Part shown: positions 23,566 through 35,150 of the stretch, piece by piece
Numbering within the stretch: position 1 is the stretch's first letter
Layout: each line of letters begins with the position of its first letter
Source: Welwitschia mirabilis
Taxonomy: Eukaryota > Gnetophyta > Gnetopsida > Welwitschiales
NCBI GenBank assembly: GCA_051453625.1
Contig: JBOZIK010000001.1
Span: 202,260,686-202,324,685 of the forward strand
Reading direction: 5' to 3'
Length of the DNA stretch: 64,000 bases
Notes under the pieces: model-generated
The model's input: the letters and a program-made list of their open reading frames with translations, nothing else
Told to the model about the DNA's origin: nothing
Database searches by the model: none
Position numbers and translations under genes: made by a program

Positions 23566-24487
23566 TATATGAAGACTAAGGAGTACACGTTTAAATTTTG
23601 TCACTTCTACCTCCCAAGAAGATCTGCCATTACCTTTTTGTTAATAACAAGGATGGACCAAAAAAATTTACAATCCTAAGGATATACAAGAAAGTCTACC
23701 TCAAGGAAAAATCATTCAATTTTTAATTTATACTCTAGCGTTCTACACTAAATCTGTTCATTATCTAATTGAATCTCCATTGACTATAATAAGGGCTTGT
23801 CTTGTTATAAGGTTCTATGTTTTTCTCCTCCTCCCTGGCTATAAGGGAATAATTGATTCATGAGGTGTTTATCTTGTCAACCTATAATATTTTATTTTTG
23901 TTAAATTACTATTTTATAATGTGTTTGGATCATTGATAAGTGCACTTTGATCTATGATTCAATATATTTTTTTTTCCTCATCAATACAATTATGATTACC
24001 AGTTATGCAATAGTACACTTAAAATATTCTTTTATATTTTTCTATTAGATCTTTTTTTTAATATATTGTTAGTGTTTAGATGATTGATATGTTAATGTTA
24101 TGATATGTGCCATGCTATCATAGTGCTTTCTACATTTCACTGTAAGATATAACATAACTAATATTCATGCCACTATGACATTCAAAATCTATAATGAATA
24201 ATCTATTACTTATTAGTAAATCTATTTATGATTAACAAAATATTTTTAACTTCACTTGGAATTTCCAAGAAATTTTGTTATGAACAAGTACTTCTAATAC
24301 CTAGGAGGGGAACTTTTAGTATTAACTCTTAACCATTTTTTAAAATCCTTTGCTATCTAAATATTTATTTAAATATTTTTCATAAATTTTTAAGCGTTAA
24401 AATACCTTTGTAGTCCCTACAAAGAATGGTAATTATGGTTAACTATACTACAGTTAGATGCTCTACTTTATTTATTTTAAACTAGTA

Positions 24488-25000
24488 NNNNNNNNNNNNN
24501 NNNNNNNNNNNNNNNNNNNNNNNNNNNNNNNNNNNNNNNNNNNNNNNNNNNNNNNNNNNNNNNNNNNNNNNNNNNNNNNNNNNNNNNNNNNNNNNNNNNN
24601 NNNNNNNNNNNNNNNNNNNNNNNNNNNNNNNNNNNNNNNNNNNNNNNNNNNNNNNNNNNNNNNNNNNNNNNNNNNNNNNNNNNNNNNNNNNNNNNNNNNN
24701 NNNNNNNNNNNNNNNNNNNNNNNNNNNNNNNNNNNNNNNNNNNNNNNNNNNNNNNNNNNNNNNNNNNNNNNNNNNNNNNNNNNNNNNNNNNNNNNNNNNN
24801 NNNNNNNNNNNNNNNNNNNNNNNNNNNNNNNNNNNNNNNNNNNNNNNNNNNNNNNNNNNNNNNNNNNNNNNNNNNNNNNNNNNNNNNNNNNNNNNNNNNN
24901 NNNNNNNNNNNNNNNNNNNNNNNNNNNNNNNNNNNNNNNNNNNNNNNNNNNNNNNNNNNNNNNNNNNNNNNNNNNNNNNNNNNNNNNNNNNNNNNNNNNN
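24488..25000. other. assembly gap (513 N)
   Basis: Both flanks carry a copy of the same ~75-bp R end segment (24,393-24,460 and 25,045-25,115). The gap may therefore have arisen from a collapsed or misplaced repeat. Confidence 0.99.
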
Positions 25001-25180
25001 AACCTCTTTCTCTTTAAATCTCTCCTAAAAATCCTATCATAAGCATTTGTGAGCTTTAAAATACCTCTGTAGTATGTGAGAGAGAATGACAATTAAAATT
25101 AACTATACAACAATATGATAACCTAGTTCCTACCTATAACTTAATAGCTAAAGCATTTAACAATAGTTAAGATCTAGCAC

Positions 25181-25211
25181 TATATCTATATATATATATA
25201 TATATATATAT
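25181..25211. repeat. (TA)n microsatellite
   Basis: A 31-bp run of alternating T and A with one C lies just inside the left arm. Confidence 0.95.
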
Positions 25212-25859
25212 GCACCATCTTGATCACCTATAGTTCACAAAATAGCTTCATAGTCTCTTAAACATTGATAGGGATCCTTCAAGTCTTAGGCATAAAATTT
25301 AAAGAACAAATTGTTAATGGTAGATCTTATTTTAGTTCGATTTCTATGTGGGGTTAAAATCACATAAAAAAGTGTAGTTAAACACTCACCTTACCATAAA
25401 ACTTTTAATATTCTTCTAAGAAATCCTTGATAGACATTATTTCTATTGGTTTCAAACATCATTAACATGAAAATGTCACCAAGATCATAATTAGAACAAA
25501 TAAACATTTCTAAAATCCTAGTCAACTTCTTGTTGCAAACTATTATTAAACTTTATTTTTCAAAATGTTAGTTTATCATTTCCTAGAAAATCTTAGTCAA
25601 GGAAGAGGTTAATGTGCTATTTAAAAAAAATTAAATTATTGATAATAATAAAAATGTTGATTGCCTTTCACATAAATTCATGTTTGCAATCATTAGTTCT
25701 TGTTTTTAAGTGCTTGCCTTCTTGAAGCACTTATAGTTATTAATAAAAATCTTTGCAAATATTGTGAGGGGCAATGAGACAACCATTCCTGACCATCATG
25801 TATTAGGAAAATCACTTGAATGATTTTATTTTACAAAGGATAAATAGTAGCTACAAGTC
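25212..25859. other. no recognised gene
   Basis: AT-rich DNA between the left arm and the CpG-retaining island. I found no element ends, conserved frames or RNA genes. Confidence 0.4.
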
Positions 25860-26139
25860 CTAAAGTCATTAACGCACCCAAAAGTATTTATTCTTTAGCA
25901 AATTTTGCTAAGCTTCCATCTTATAGCATTAACATTAAAGCATGCAGAACCTCTGCATACTTCACAGGTGAATACAGCAGATGTTACAGTGACTTCTTTT
26001 TCTGTGAAAGCAGCTAAAAAACAATGGTTAGAAGAGCAATCAAATGGATTCTTTTCTCTTTCATGAAGTGTATTCGCTGTTTGCTACAAGTGGTGTGTTC
26101 ATCGGCCCCTGCGTCTTTCAGCTCAGAAAAACACAATGA

Positions 26140-26400
26140 TCAAGCTGAAAGTGAGGTTTTTAAAGCAAAACAGGATGTCTGACATTCTGAAAAATTGTGA
26201 AGACAAGAATGATATGCAGACCATGGCCTCTGATCACAAATTCTGCACGTTTTATGCTCATGAAGTCTCTTCGTAGCATTTCCGCTCTTTGACGCGTTCT
26301 GAGTCTCTCTCGCTCTCTCGCTGTTTTTCTTTTTTAATGGGTTTTCAATTTCTTGGTTAGCTGCTGTATAAAGTGCGTGGTGAATCCTGAGGATTGACAA
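26140..26400 (-). CDS. Cys/His-rich frame, RING-like spacing, unknown product
   Basis: This minus-strand frame is open for 86 codons and ends at TGA (26,140-26,142). Its first codon would be TTG, so it is more likely the continuation of an upstream exon than a separate gene. It contains a C-x2-C-x10-C-x-H-x4-C-x3-C arrangement (TCRICDQRPWS... CLH ... C ... C, about 26,170-26,250). This resembles the first half of a RING-HC zinc finger, but the last spacings are off and no second half is seen. It overlaps the end of the 94-codon frame in a different phase, which would require splicing or a frameshift to join them. Confidence 0.3.
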   Translation of the reverse strand: MSILRIHHALYTAANQEIENPLKKKNSERARETQNASKSGNATKRLHEHKTCRICDQRPWSAYHSCLHNFSECQTSCFALKTSLSA

Positions 26401-26618
26401 TCCTGTTCAAGGATAAGAACTACATTTTTTTCTTGTATAAAGCGCATGGTGAATCCTGAGGATTGACAATATTTTTTTCTGAAAGATTTCGTCTGGCGGT
26501 GACAGATATCGTGATAAGAGTTTAGAGTATGATACGCAGCTTGTTTTAAATTATGAAGGGAGGAATCCTGTGCCTTAACCTTGGCCAGTTCTAGTTCCTT
26601 TTTAAGTTTGTCGCATTC
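26334..26618 (-). CDS. coding-like exon, Lys/Glu-rich, unknown product
   Basis: The frame is open for 94 codons from just after a TAG at 26,619-26,621 to TAA at 26,334-26,336. It begins ECDKLKKELELAKVKAQ, which looks like a coiled coil, and continues LHNLKQAAYHTL and CHRQTKSF. It has no Met at the start, and CACAGTTAG directly upstream could be a splice acceptor, so it may be an internal exon. A 69-bp period duplication (23 codons) lies in frame, giving CQSSGFTMRFIQ and CQSSGFTTHFIQ. No family is recognised. Opposite-strand and shifted frames overlap it, so the assignment is tentative. Confidence 0.4.
   Translation of the reverse strand, partial: ECDKLKKELELAKVKAQDSSLHNLKQAAYHTLNSYHDICHRQTKSFRKKYCQSSGFTMRFIQEKNVVLILEQDCQSSGFTTHFIQQLTKKLKTH
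26365..26470. repeat. 37-bp direct repeat, 69-bp period
   Basis: TGTATAAAG(T/C)GC(G/A)TGG followed by TGAATCCTGAGGATTGACAA occurs at 26,365-26,401 and 26,434-26,470 with two mismatches. The 69-bp period is a multiple of three and is in frame with the minus-strand 94-codon frame. Confidence 0.95.
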
Positions 26619-26680
26619 CTAACTGTGAGCAGCGCCAAAGACTAGCAGTAGTTCTAGATTATATCTACTATTCAAATCTG

Positions 26681-27769
26681 TTCTTGTTTCTGTTTTGTGA
26701 AGAAAGATGCTTATAGAATTTATTTTTTTCTTTCAAGTTATATTTATTTCATTGATTATTAACTTTACAGTATAATTGAATTTAAAAGTATCCTTTTCAT
26801 TGATTTTATAAAAGATTGAATTTTGTCTAAAAAGGGGTTGATATTTCAATCTTGTATTTGTTGATGTTTCATTACCACTTCTAAAATTCTTCAAATTTAA
26901 GAATCTTTAATAATGTTTAGTAAATTCTATTTTGTTTTGATGCTCTTAAACTGTTTTGTTAATACATTATGTGTTTCAAAGTCAAAGTCCTTTAGAGGTG
27001 GTTCATATTCCAACTATTTGTCAATTACTTTATGGAGTCAACCAAAGTGAATCTAGTCCAATGATGCATGAGATGTCATGATTAAAAAAGATTTTTAACA
27101 TAGAATATTGATGAAAATGAATACTTATTACTGAGCTATACTATTTGGAATTTTGACCAACTAAAACTTTGCAAAAGGTATGGCAGTCTTAGTGGAAATC
27201 ATGGCAGTGCTAGTCAAGTCTTAAATTTTTCATTGTAGAAACTAGACAATAATCAAAGTGCAAAACTATGCTGTCTAGCATAGGGCAAGGCAAATGATAG
27301 AAATGTTTTTCAAATGCAAAACTTTACATTACACAACACAGATTGAGCTATCAATAGTAAATCATGCAGATAGGTATACAAATTTTGGTACATCATTTAA
27401 ATCTGGCCTCTATGAAACTAGAAATGCAAATAGAATGTAGAAAACACCTATATAAAAGTGAATTTTCATATAATAGATCTAAGGAGAATGTTTTTAGATC
27501 TAGCTCCTATGCTCTAGGTGCTCTTAGCTATTGTAAAAGATATAAGATTTTTATAATTTTGATAATGGAAAATGTAAGAACAAAAACCAAAGGAATTTCT
27601 TCAAAGGAAATGAATCTTGATGAGCTAAGGGATAGCAATTAGAATCCCCCATCATGATGACAAAAGCTTAATATTACTTAGATTTTGATATAATTTGCCA
27701 TTTATGGAATATGTTCCCTACCTATCAAGGTATACATAGTTTCAAATGAATGAGATAAGATGTCCTATT
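26681..27769. other. no recognised gene
   Basis: AT-rich DNA. A 92-codon plus-strand frame lies at 27,364-27,642 (MQIGIQILVHHL...). A frame of this length is expected a few times by chance in sequence of this composition, and I see no domain in it, so it is noted but not called as a gene. Confidence 0.4.
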
Positions 27770-28786
27770 ATATTATGATTAAACCTAATTATTATTATTC
27801 TTTCTTAGGAATTATCGAGGTGTTCTAAAGCTCACAAAGGTTTATCAAAGATGTTTGGATTTCGATAGGAAAGATTTTTCGAAAAGGATTAAGAATTTAA
27901 GATATTTAAGATTATCCTTCTTAGTAATGATTGTTCCTAAAACAATGTGCATAAGACAATCTATTAAGCAACATTAGGCTAAGTTAAAGATATAACATTA
28001 AGTATAAAACAGATTTATAAATAAGTGATAAATTATTCACTATAAATTCAAAATGTCATGAAATCACTCACATTAGATATGTTATGTCTTATCACAAAAT
28101 GTAGGAAACACAAGGATAGCATAAACTATGTCATAAACACTAACATGTTAATCCTATAATCCTTACCAATACATTGAAAAAACAAAGTTAAATGATAAAC
28201 ATAAATGAGCATTCAAAATATCTGATTGCATGATCACTAATCATAATTGTATCAATGATGGAATGAAACATAAATCTGATCATAGATCAGAGTGCATTAC
28301 TAAGGATGCACATATCATCTCAAATACCAATTTTGTATAGATGAATATAGAGGCTCAACAAGGTAGATGTATCAAAAATTAATCATTTCCTTATATCTAT
28401 AGAGGGAGAAGCTTAGAATCTCATATTGAGATAAGCCCTCAACATGATACTAAGACATTTAGATCTAGAATGATAAAATTGTGATAGCATGATGACTAGA
28501 TTTGAATTGAATGAATTAATGAATTATATCTACAAGAACACTATAAAGGATGTTTTTTAATCCTTGAGGTAGACTTTCTTTTTCAAGCCTTCATTAGGAT
28601 TGTAAATAACATAGGTGCATTCTTGTTAATAATAGATTATCATTAATAAATATCCTTCGATTATAGGATTTAGGTATATAATCCTTATTCTTCTTAACCT
28701 CTGGCTTTGTGCTTCAATTGATAAACTATCTTTAGGACCTAATATTAATTTGATAATTTATCCACCATGTTGCAATCCATTCCTTC

Positions 28787-28896
28787 TAGAACCCATTTAT
28801 CTTAAGAACACCAAAGAAGCTAATATTTGGAATAGTAGTACTAGTTGCCTTTGGTTGTTCAACTTCCATAGGTTGGAATGACTTATACCTAAGATC
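28787..28896 (-). pseudogene. coding remnant of repeat R, right copy
   Basis: The minus-strand reading DLRYKSFQPMEVEQPK..., then ISFFGVLKINGF and a TAG, corresponds to the left-copy frame at 23,371-23,480. The TAG aligns with an AAT codon in the other copy and could have been CAG. Function is unknown. Confidence 0.4.
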
Positions 28897-30368
28897 ATAA
28901 GAATTATAGTTTCTTAACTATATTTTAAAAATTAAAGCATATAAGTGGATTAATAATATTTTAATAGTAACTATGACATTCATAGTCTTAAAAATATACT
29001 AATTATTAAAATTTAAGAAAATAATATGTAAAAATTCAAGTAAATAATCACTTAATAATCCATTCTCTATTCCCTTAGCAAACATTAGTAGATTAAAATT
29101 GTAAACATTAAGTAAATTTCAAAATGTTTTCAAGGTAACATATCCATTATGAACAATCAATGAGAAAGTGAACTTAAAAACCTTTGAATTATAGACACGT
29201 ATATTTCATAAACTTAAACTTGTATAATTAAAAAGAGAAGAAAACTTTAAATCCCATGGAATTTGTAACTTTTCACTTTCCATTCATTAAGATTTTCTTA
29301 ATTAAAGAAAATATATGGCTAAGGTAAAATTTAATTGAATTTTATAAAGACTATATTAACTTTCATCCCTTCCAATCAATTTAAACACTGTTTTTGATGT
29401 CTAAAATATGCTAGAGAATTAGAAGAATTTCATAAAGATAAATTTTTGAAAAGTAAGAACACACATATTCCATCACTTAAATTTTGAAAGATTTATATAT
29501 AAAAAGATAAAACACAGAAAGAAGAGAGAAGAGGGAGCATAAGTATAATTTTTAGGGAGACAAAAATCTTTAAGAAGGATTCCTCCTATGAAGAAAGCTT
29601 TCTCTAGTGGTTAAGCTCCTTTTGAGATTATTAAGTCTATCCATTATTTCTCTACTTCTCTATCTCATCTTGCTTCATAGCCTTTGAACCTAATTCTTGT
29701 GTGTTCTTAGCACCATTTCAATTACCTCCCCTTCCTCTTAAAAAGATGGAGCTGGAGTTCCTAGTTTTTATTCTTAAGATGCTTAGGGTGTTCTCTTTTC
29801 TTCTTCTTGATTCCTTAAAACATCGACTTACCTTCTAAGTACCCAATTTATCTTGTCATGATTTTAACTTTTATGATTTACCTATTTATAAATGTTAATA
29901 ATAAGAGTTGGGAAAGGTTTAATGTCATTTACATATCTAATAATGCACTAACAAGAGGTGGGAGAGGTAGGTCTTTAGAATTTCATCTAGATTATTTCAT
30001 AATATTAAAGAGGAATTTTCATGTAATAAATCTCTTTCCATTTTGAACTATAATTATGAGAGAAAATAAGTTAAATAATAATATGTAACATGAGATACAG
30101 TTTACACATTCCTAATAAAATGAATCTAAATAAAGCCAACTACTTCTTAATAATAAATTTGTAAATAAGTGCATCTTTTCTATTTAAGACATAGTTAATA
30201 TCTACTAACTGATAAAGTATGATAAATTCCTATTTAATATCAAAGAAATAAAATCTAAATTGGAAATATTTAAGGATCTAGAAATAAAAAAAGAAGCAAT
30301 AAATATTAACATGCCTTTTCCTTGATAGAAAGGATTTAAGGATATTCTTCCTTTTCTTTATAATCTTT

Positions 30369-30461
30369 AAAATTTTCACCTCCATGTAGTAAGAGAATGT
30401 TATTATAGAACTTCTCAAAATTTTCATCTTCATGCAGTAAGAATATATTGATGTAGAACAC
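30369..30461. repeat. ~48-bp tandem duplication in R-right
   Basis: AAAATTTTCACCTCCATGTAG at 30,369 and AAAATTTTCATCTTCATGCAG at 30,417 begin two adjacent units of 48 and ~45 bp. The left arm has only one such unit, at 21,001-21,035. Confidence 0.75.
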
Positions 30462-32300
30462 CTTAACCTCATTTGAGTAGTATGTGTTTTCACTTCATTA
30501 CAAGAGAGGTCCTTCATCCTTCCTTTTCAATCTTGTATAGGTACATAGTAGAATATCATTATAGAAAGTCATAGATAAACCATCCACAATGAAGTTTTTA
30601 GATAACCTAGTAATCTTGGCTTAGACTCTTAGTGAGTTTGTAGAGAAAAGATATTAGCACTAATAAAACTAATAGTGCACTAATCAAATTACATAGATAT
30701 AAATTAGTGAGGTTATAATTTTGTTTGTAGTATGAAGGTGTAGTTCTACATTAAAAAGCTTTAATACGTAGTACAAAGTTAGAATTTTATTGCTATAAGT
30801 GAAAGATTAAATGTCAACTCTTTATTGCTTGTTGAGAATGATTGGTGAAGATTTGTTATGACATGAATCAAGTCTAAAATTTGAATTTGTGTTTCTTAAG
30901 TATTACCTTCAACAAGACTTAAAATTTTATTGCAAATTACAATTTGAGATGGATAATTTAATTTTAAAAAAAGGTGTAAATAGTACGTTTTAAAATAAGC
31001 TAAAATTTTATTTTTTACATTTTCTTTTTTGTTTGAGGTTTTAACCCAATTGTATTTAACTTATGAATTGGTAATTACTCATACAATTTCAAGACTAATC
31101 CTAAAAGTTAATGATATCTCTTATTTAGCTTGATGTATTTAATCTAAATCATTAAAATAAGTCATAATGATGCTATCAATTAGGTGTATCTTCTAATTAA
31201 ATTTATTCATAGACAAAGAGTTTTTATTTTACTAAAGCATAAAATAATAAAAGTACAATGGTAATTTAACTGGCTTGATAAACGTAAGCAATTTTAAGAT
31301 TTAGGGGTTTGCTAATACTTTGAATTAAGTATGATAAGATTTAATCATAATTCCTTATGTACATATCATGTAGCATATTATCATTGCTCAGTTACATTGT
31401 AATCCTAATTTCATCACTAACTTAAAAGAGTAAAAAATATTTCCTAAAACTTGCATTTAATTTTATTATTCTTTTATACTAGATACATACACCTTACACT
31501 ATTGTTTAGGTGGATGATATATAATCAACCATAAGGTCTTCAATCATTAAGACTTCATACTTACATGTGATTAAATTGTTCTCTATATAGATGCCAATAT
31601 TTTGGGTCTTCATATACCATTTGATCATCCCTCATACTAACATCTTGGTTTTCCATTAGTTTTGATTTTTTTAATACTAGTATAAATAGTGAATTTTCAT
31701 ATCAAAAGATCATTTTAATGAGTATTGCCTAATAGAAAGATGTGAAAAAGTATCTTCCTAATAAAATGGTGCATTTTTATATAGTATGTTGGGCAATAAC
31801 ACAAAAAGGTTGTCATATCTATGTTATTATAGTATAAATGTCTTTAACATATATAATTAACATATATCTTCTCTATAATGAGATTAATATAGAGGTTTTT
31901 AATAATGAAAATCTACATAATTTCTATAATTTTAGAATTATCTTCCTATAAATTAGAAAATACATCAAATTTTTGATGTAAAACATCTAGTAGAAATAAC
32001 ATAGTAATATTAAAAGTTGAAATGCTCACTTAGGAGTTTCTTTAGCCTAATTAGTCCCCAATTAGCTAATTTTTAATAAGTACCTAAAATATTAATATCT
32101 TATATATTGAACTATTTTAATCATATTCTTATAAGAAATTAGATTTTAACTAAGTAAATCCTAAGGCTTTACATTGTTAAAATTTATTTTTTAAATGATA
32201 TTGATTTTAATTTTATTTAACATTTTTTCCTCTGGTTTCCCATGATTCTAAGTTAATGGGATAGGATAAGTTCCTAGCTTACTATAATAGAATTATGAAA

Positions 32301-32656
32301 ATACTTAAGTCTTTAGCCAATTACTTTGAAATAATAGTTACCTTAAGGATTAGAATATTAATAACACCATGAGAAAAAACTTACAAAAATCAAAATAGAG
32401 TAGTCCAGTAAGAAACAAGTTTTTTAGGAAATTTATCTAGCTTTAAAACATATAGTGAAGCTAAGTCATTTAGTTTAAAAGTTTTCCTAAGGATATGTTT
32501 ATCATGATAATATTGCATTCTTTATTTTTAGATTTCTTACTTTTTATAATATTCATTTTTTATTTTTTCCACTTCATTTAAGTCAAACTTTACAGTAAAT
32601 TTCTAAAGAAAAATAAATAGATTTTAAGACATTTGAAATTAAAGATAAGCTAGTAT
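32301..32656. other. AT-rich flank of E3
   Basis: Probably the outermost part of R-right or older host DNA. Nothing specific was recognised. GCTAGTA at 32,649-32,655 is repeated as GTTAGTA just after E3. Confidence 0.4.
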
Positions 32657-32932
32657 TGTGATCCAACATGATCCTTATAATCTAGGGGACCCCTTCGCCC
32701 TTCATCGCCTCTCTATTTTTCCTCTTTTATTTTCTTTTTCATCTTTCTTTCCTTCATCTACCTCCTTTTTTCTTTCTTTCTATTATTTTTTATCTTCTTT
32801 TTACCTTATTTTCTTGCCCATTATTTTCCTTTCCTTTTTCCCCTTTTTTCACATTATGTTGGCCCTTCCTTTAACCTATAGATCCTAGAATTTCATCCTA
32901 GGATAAGGCATTAAATATAGGCCTCTTTCATG

Positions 32933-33053
32933 TTTAAGATGTAAAAACAACTTTCTTTCAACCTTTATTTCTTTAAGATGTAAAAACAGCTTTCTTTCAA
33001 CCTTTATTAAAATACATATGTACATACATACATACATACATACATACATACAT
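32933..33053. repeat. 39-bp tandem duplication and (CATA)n in the 5' LTR only
   Basis: Units starting TTTAAGATGTAAAAACA lie at 32,933-32,971 and 32,972-33,009, followed by ~10 CATA repeats at 33,014-33,053. The corresponding part of the 3' LTR (about 51,420-51,600) has neither, so both arose after E3 inserted. Confidence 0.85.
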
Positions 33054-35142
33054 AAGGTCTTATTAGCATCATATCTAAGGTAAGGACATTAGCACATTTA
33101 GGTTTTAGATCGATAACTTTAAATAGTAAGTGATAAGACGAATTTTAATCCTAATAACTAAGGTAATTTCTCTTTGATCCTCTTTCTTTTTCTTCTTATT
33201 CTTACTCTCTTTTTCTTTGCATTTTTAATCCTCCTTCCTTATTCTTAGTATCTTCTTCTTCTAATACATCTCTCTTCTCTTCTTTTAATTAATCCCCCCC
33301 TCCTTCTATCATTCCATTCTATCCCCTTTCTCTATTTTCCCTCTTAACTCTCTCTCTTCCCTTCCCTCTTCAATTTTTCTCTTTCTTCCTACTTTTTCAT
33401 CTTTTCATCTTTTTCTTCTCATATTTTCCTTTCTTTTTCATCCTTCCTATCTCTTTCCTTTCTGCTATCCCTTCTTTCTTATTCTCTTCCCTTCTTCTAT
33501 TCCTTCCTCCATTTAAACCTTTCTAACTCATTGATAGATCTGAATTCCATGCCCTGGTAATGGGATTCCACCCATTTCCATGCCTTGAGGATAGCATCTA
33601 AGCCTATCCAATGTCCAAAGTGTGGAAGATATATAACACCTCTCATCCCCTTGACATTTCTAGTGGTCCTAGAACCCCTTCAAACCTAGTTTCCTAGCTT
33701 CCCTTATCTCCCATTTTACTTTAAAGAACTGGGAAATCTCTTAACCTTGGTTTCATTTTTTATGATCCCTCTTTTTCTCCTCCTTTTCCTCTTTTTCTTT
33801 ATCTCTTTACTTTTTCATCATTTTCCCATACTTTCCACCTCTTGTCCCATTTCTATTTTCCTTAAAACCCACTAAACCCTTCCTCCTACTTTTAATGACT
33901 AAAAATTACACTAGATTCCATGTTCAAGGCTTGGAATCCATCCCTCTTCCATGCCTAAGGAATCAAAATTCTATCTTCTACCATTAAAACTAAAGAAAAA
34001 TATCCTATACACCCATTCTCTAACTCTTGAAACTTCTAAAACTTAGCTATTTAATCTTCTATCTCTTTTCTTCTTGCCTCTTGATAGTTAAGAAATTCCT
34101 TTCCACTAGTTTCCTTTATATTCTTAGCCCTCCATCATCATTATGGATTCATCATCATCTCATCATATCCTTCGAGTCCTCATCACTAATAATTCATTTA
34201 CTTAAAGTCTAAATGACTCCTAAGATTGTAATCAATCCTTATAATCCATTAGAGTTAAGAAAATCTTTCTATAATACTACATCATGGGATGAGTACTAAG
34301 TTGATGCCCAAGAAAGTAACCACTACTTTCATGATATGACCATTCTTTATATAATCAAAGATCAACCAATGACTACTATAATATTGATGACTTTGATCAT
34401 GTTTATTATCATTACATTTCTATAAATCACTCACCCAATCCTTCATGACTGATACAAAATGATAGATGCAGTGTTCATGTTGAATATTACTCTCTGTTAT
34501 TGATATACAGTATCATTTTGGTTAATGCCTCATGTTGATGGCTATAGTCATGATTACCACTCTTATGTCTACTATTATGATCTAGTTAATGACCATCACC
34601 TATTAATTACAATAAGCACATTCAGTAGTAGTTGAGAATGACAGCCATATTGATCACCTTAAGCATAAGTTCTTCACATTAGTCTACATAAGTTGCTATG
34701 AACCTCAAGCTATCTATAAATAACTACATGTAATATTATCACTCCACTATCTTTTCATTCGTTTATGTTGGTCCCTCTTTTATGCTTCTAGCTCAAAGGG
34801 GTATTCTCTTTCTTTCTCTTCCATTTCTAGGTCTCTACATTTGGGGGATCTTCTTTATGTTTTTCTTAGTTTCTAATGCCTTCTATAGCCTAGTGAATAC
34901 TCTATGAACTAGATGTATTCCTCTTACTTTATCTATTTCCTAGATGACTAGCCTTGTCTTCATCACAATCTCGACTCTAGATTAATAGATAAATTATACT
35001 TCTCTAGTAGATGAAGATACAAGGTGATATATCTCATTATTTCCTTTTTTATTTACATTTCTTCCAATTATTTAATGCTTCTTATTTGATTTTATCATGG
35101 TATGTTATACTCTTCCTCCTCTTCCCCTCCTGAGAAGAGAAC

Positions 35143-35150
35143 TATATAAT
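35143..35150 (+). promoter_or_regulatory. TATA box of the E3 5' LTR
   Basis: ACTATATAATCAT occurs here and at 53,809-53,821 in the 3' LTR, at matching positions after CTCC/CATG-TGAGAA. Conservation in both LTRs supports a former promoter. Confidence 0.5.

Larger units (their letters stand above)
19380..25115 (+). repeat. R-left: left arm of a large inverted repeat, unclassified element
   Basis: Read forward, this region matches the reverse complement of about 27,770-32,300 along most of its length, with heavy divergence. Anchor pairs seen by eye (left with right) are 19,661-19,680 with 31,984-32,005; 21,001-21,050 with 30,345-30,392; 21,738-21,746 with 29,692-29,700; 22,671-22,700 with 29,515-29,545; 23,942-23,959 with 28,278-28,295; and 25,040-25,110 with about 27,785-27,850. 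A second copy of the inner end (AAAATACCTTTGTAG at 24,400) precedes the gap at 24,488, and another (AAAATACCTCTGTAG) lies after it. No gag-pol was recognised. It could be an old retroelement or DNA transposon. Confidence 0.65.
25860..26680. other. CpG-retaining, gene-like island
   Basis: I count about 18 CpG dinucleotides between 26,074 and 26,635, far more than in equal lengths of the surrounding DNA. This suggests a segment that has escaped methylation and deamination. Both strands have open frames. The minus strand carries a 94-codon frame (26,334-26,618) and a Cys/His-rich frame (26,140-26,400). The plus strand has a 52-codon ATG frame (26,024-26,182, MVRRAIKWILFSF...). Small hairpins occur at 25,942-25,958 and 26,115-26,151. 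The most economical reading is one or more exons of a host gene or a relatively recent insertion; strand and product are not settled. Confidence 0.5.
27770..32300 (-). repeat. R-right: right arm of the large inverted repeat
   Basis: This is the inverted counterpart of R-left; anchor pairs are given there. The inner end (near 27,785-27,850) corresponds to the R-left end at 25,040-25,110. The outer limit is uncertain: similarity is still visible at 31,984-32,005 and fades before 32,650, where element E3 begins. Small frames at 29,858-30,046 and 30,278-30,517 lie within it and look like chance. Confidence 0.65.

Noticed and set aside
27364-27642. 92-codon plus-strand frame
   Set aside because: A few frames of this length are expected by chance in 64 kb of AT-rich DNA, and no domain or repeat copy supports it.
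30369-30461. The tandem duplication as a possible array
   Set aside because: Only two imperfect units with no spacers.
32700-33520. Pyrimidine-rich tracts read as Ser/Phe-rich proteins
   Set aside because: They are the C/T-rich parts of the E3 LTR and are also present, in another phase, in the 3' LTR.
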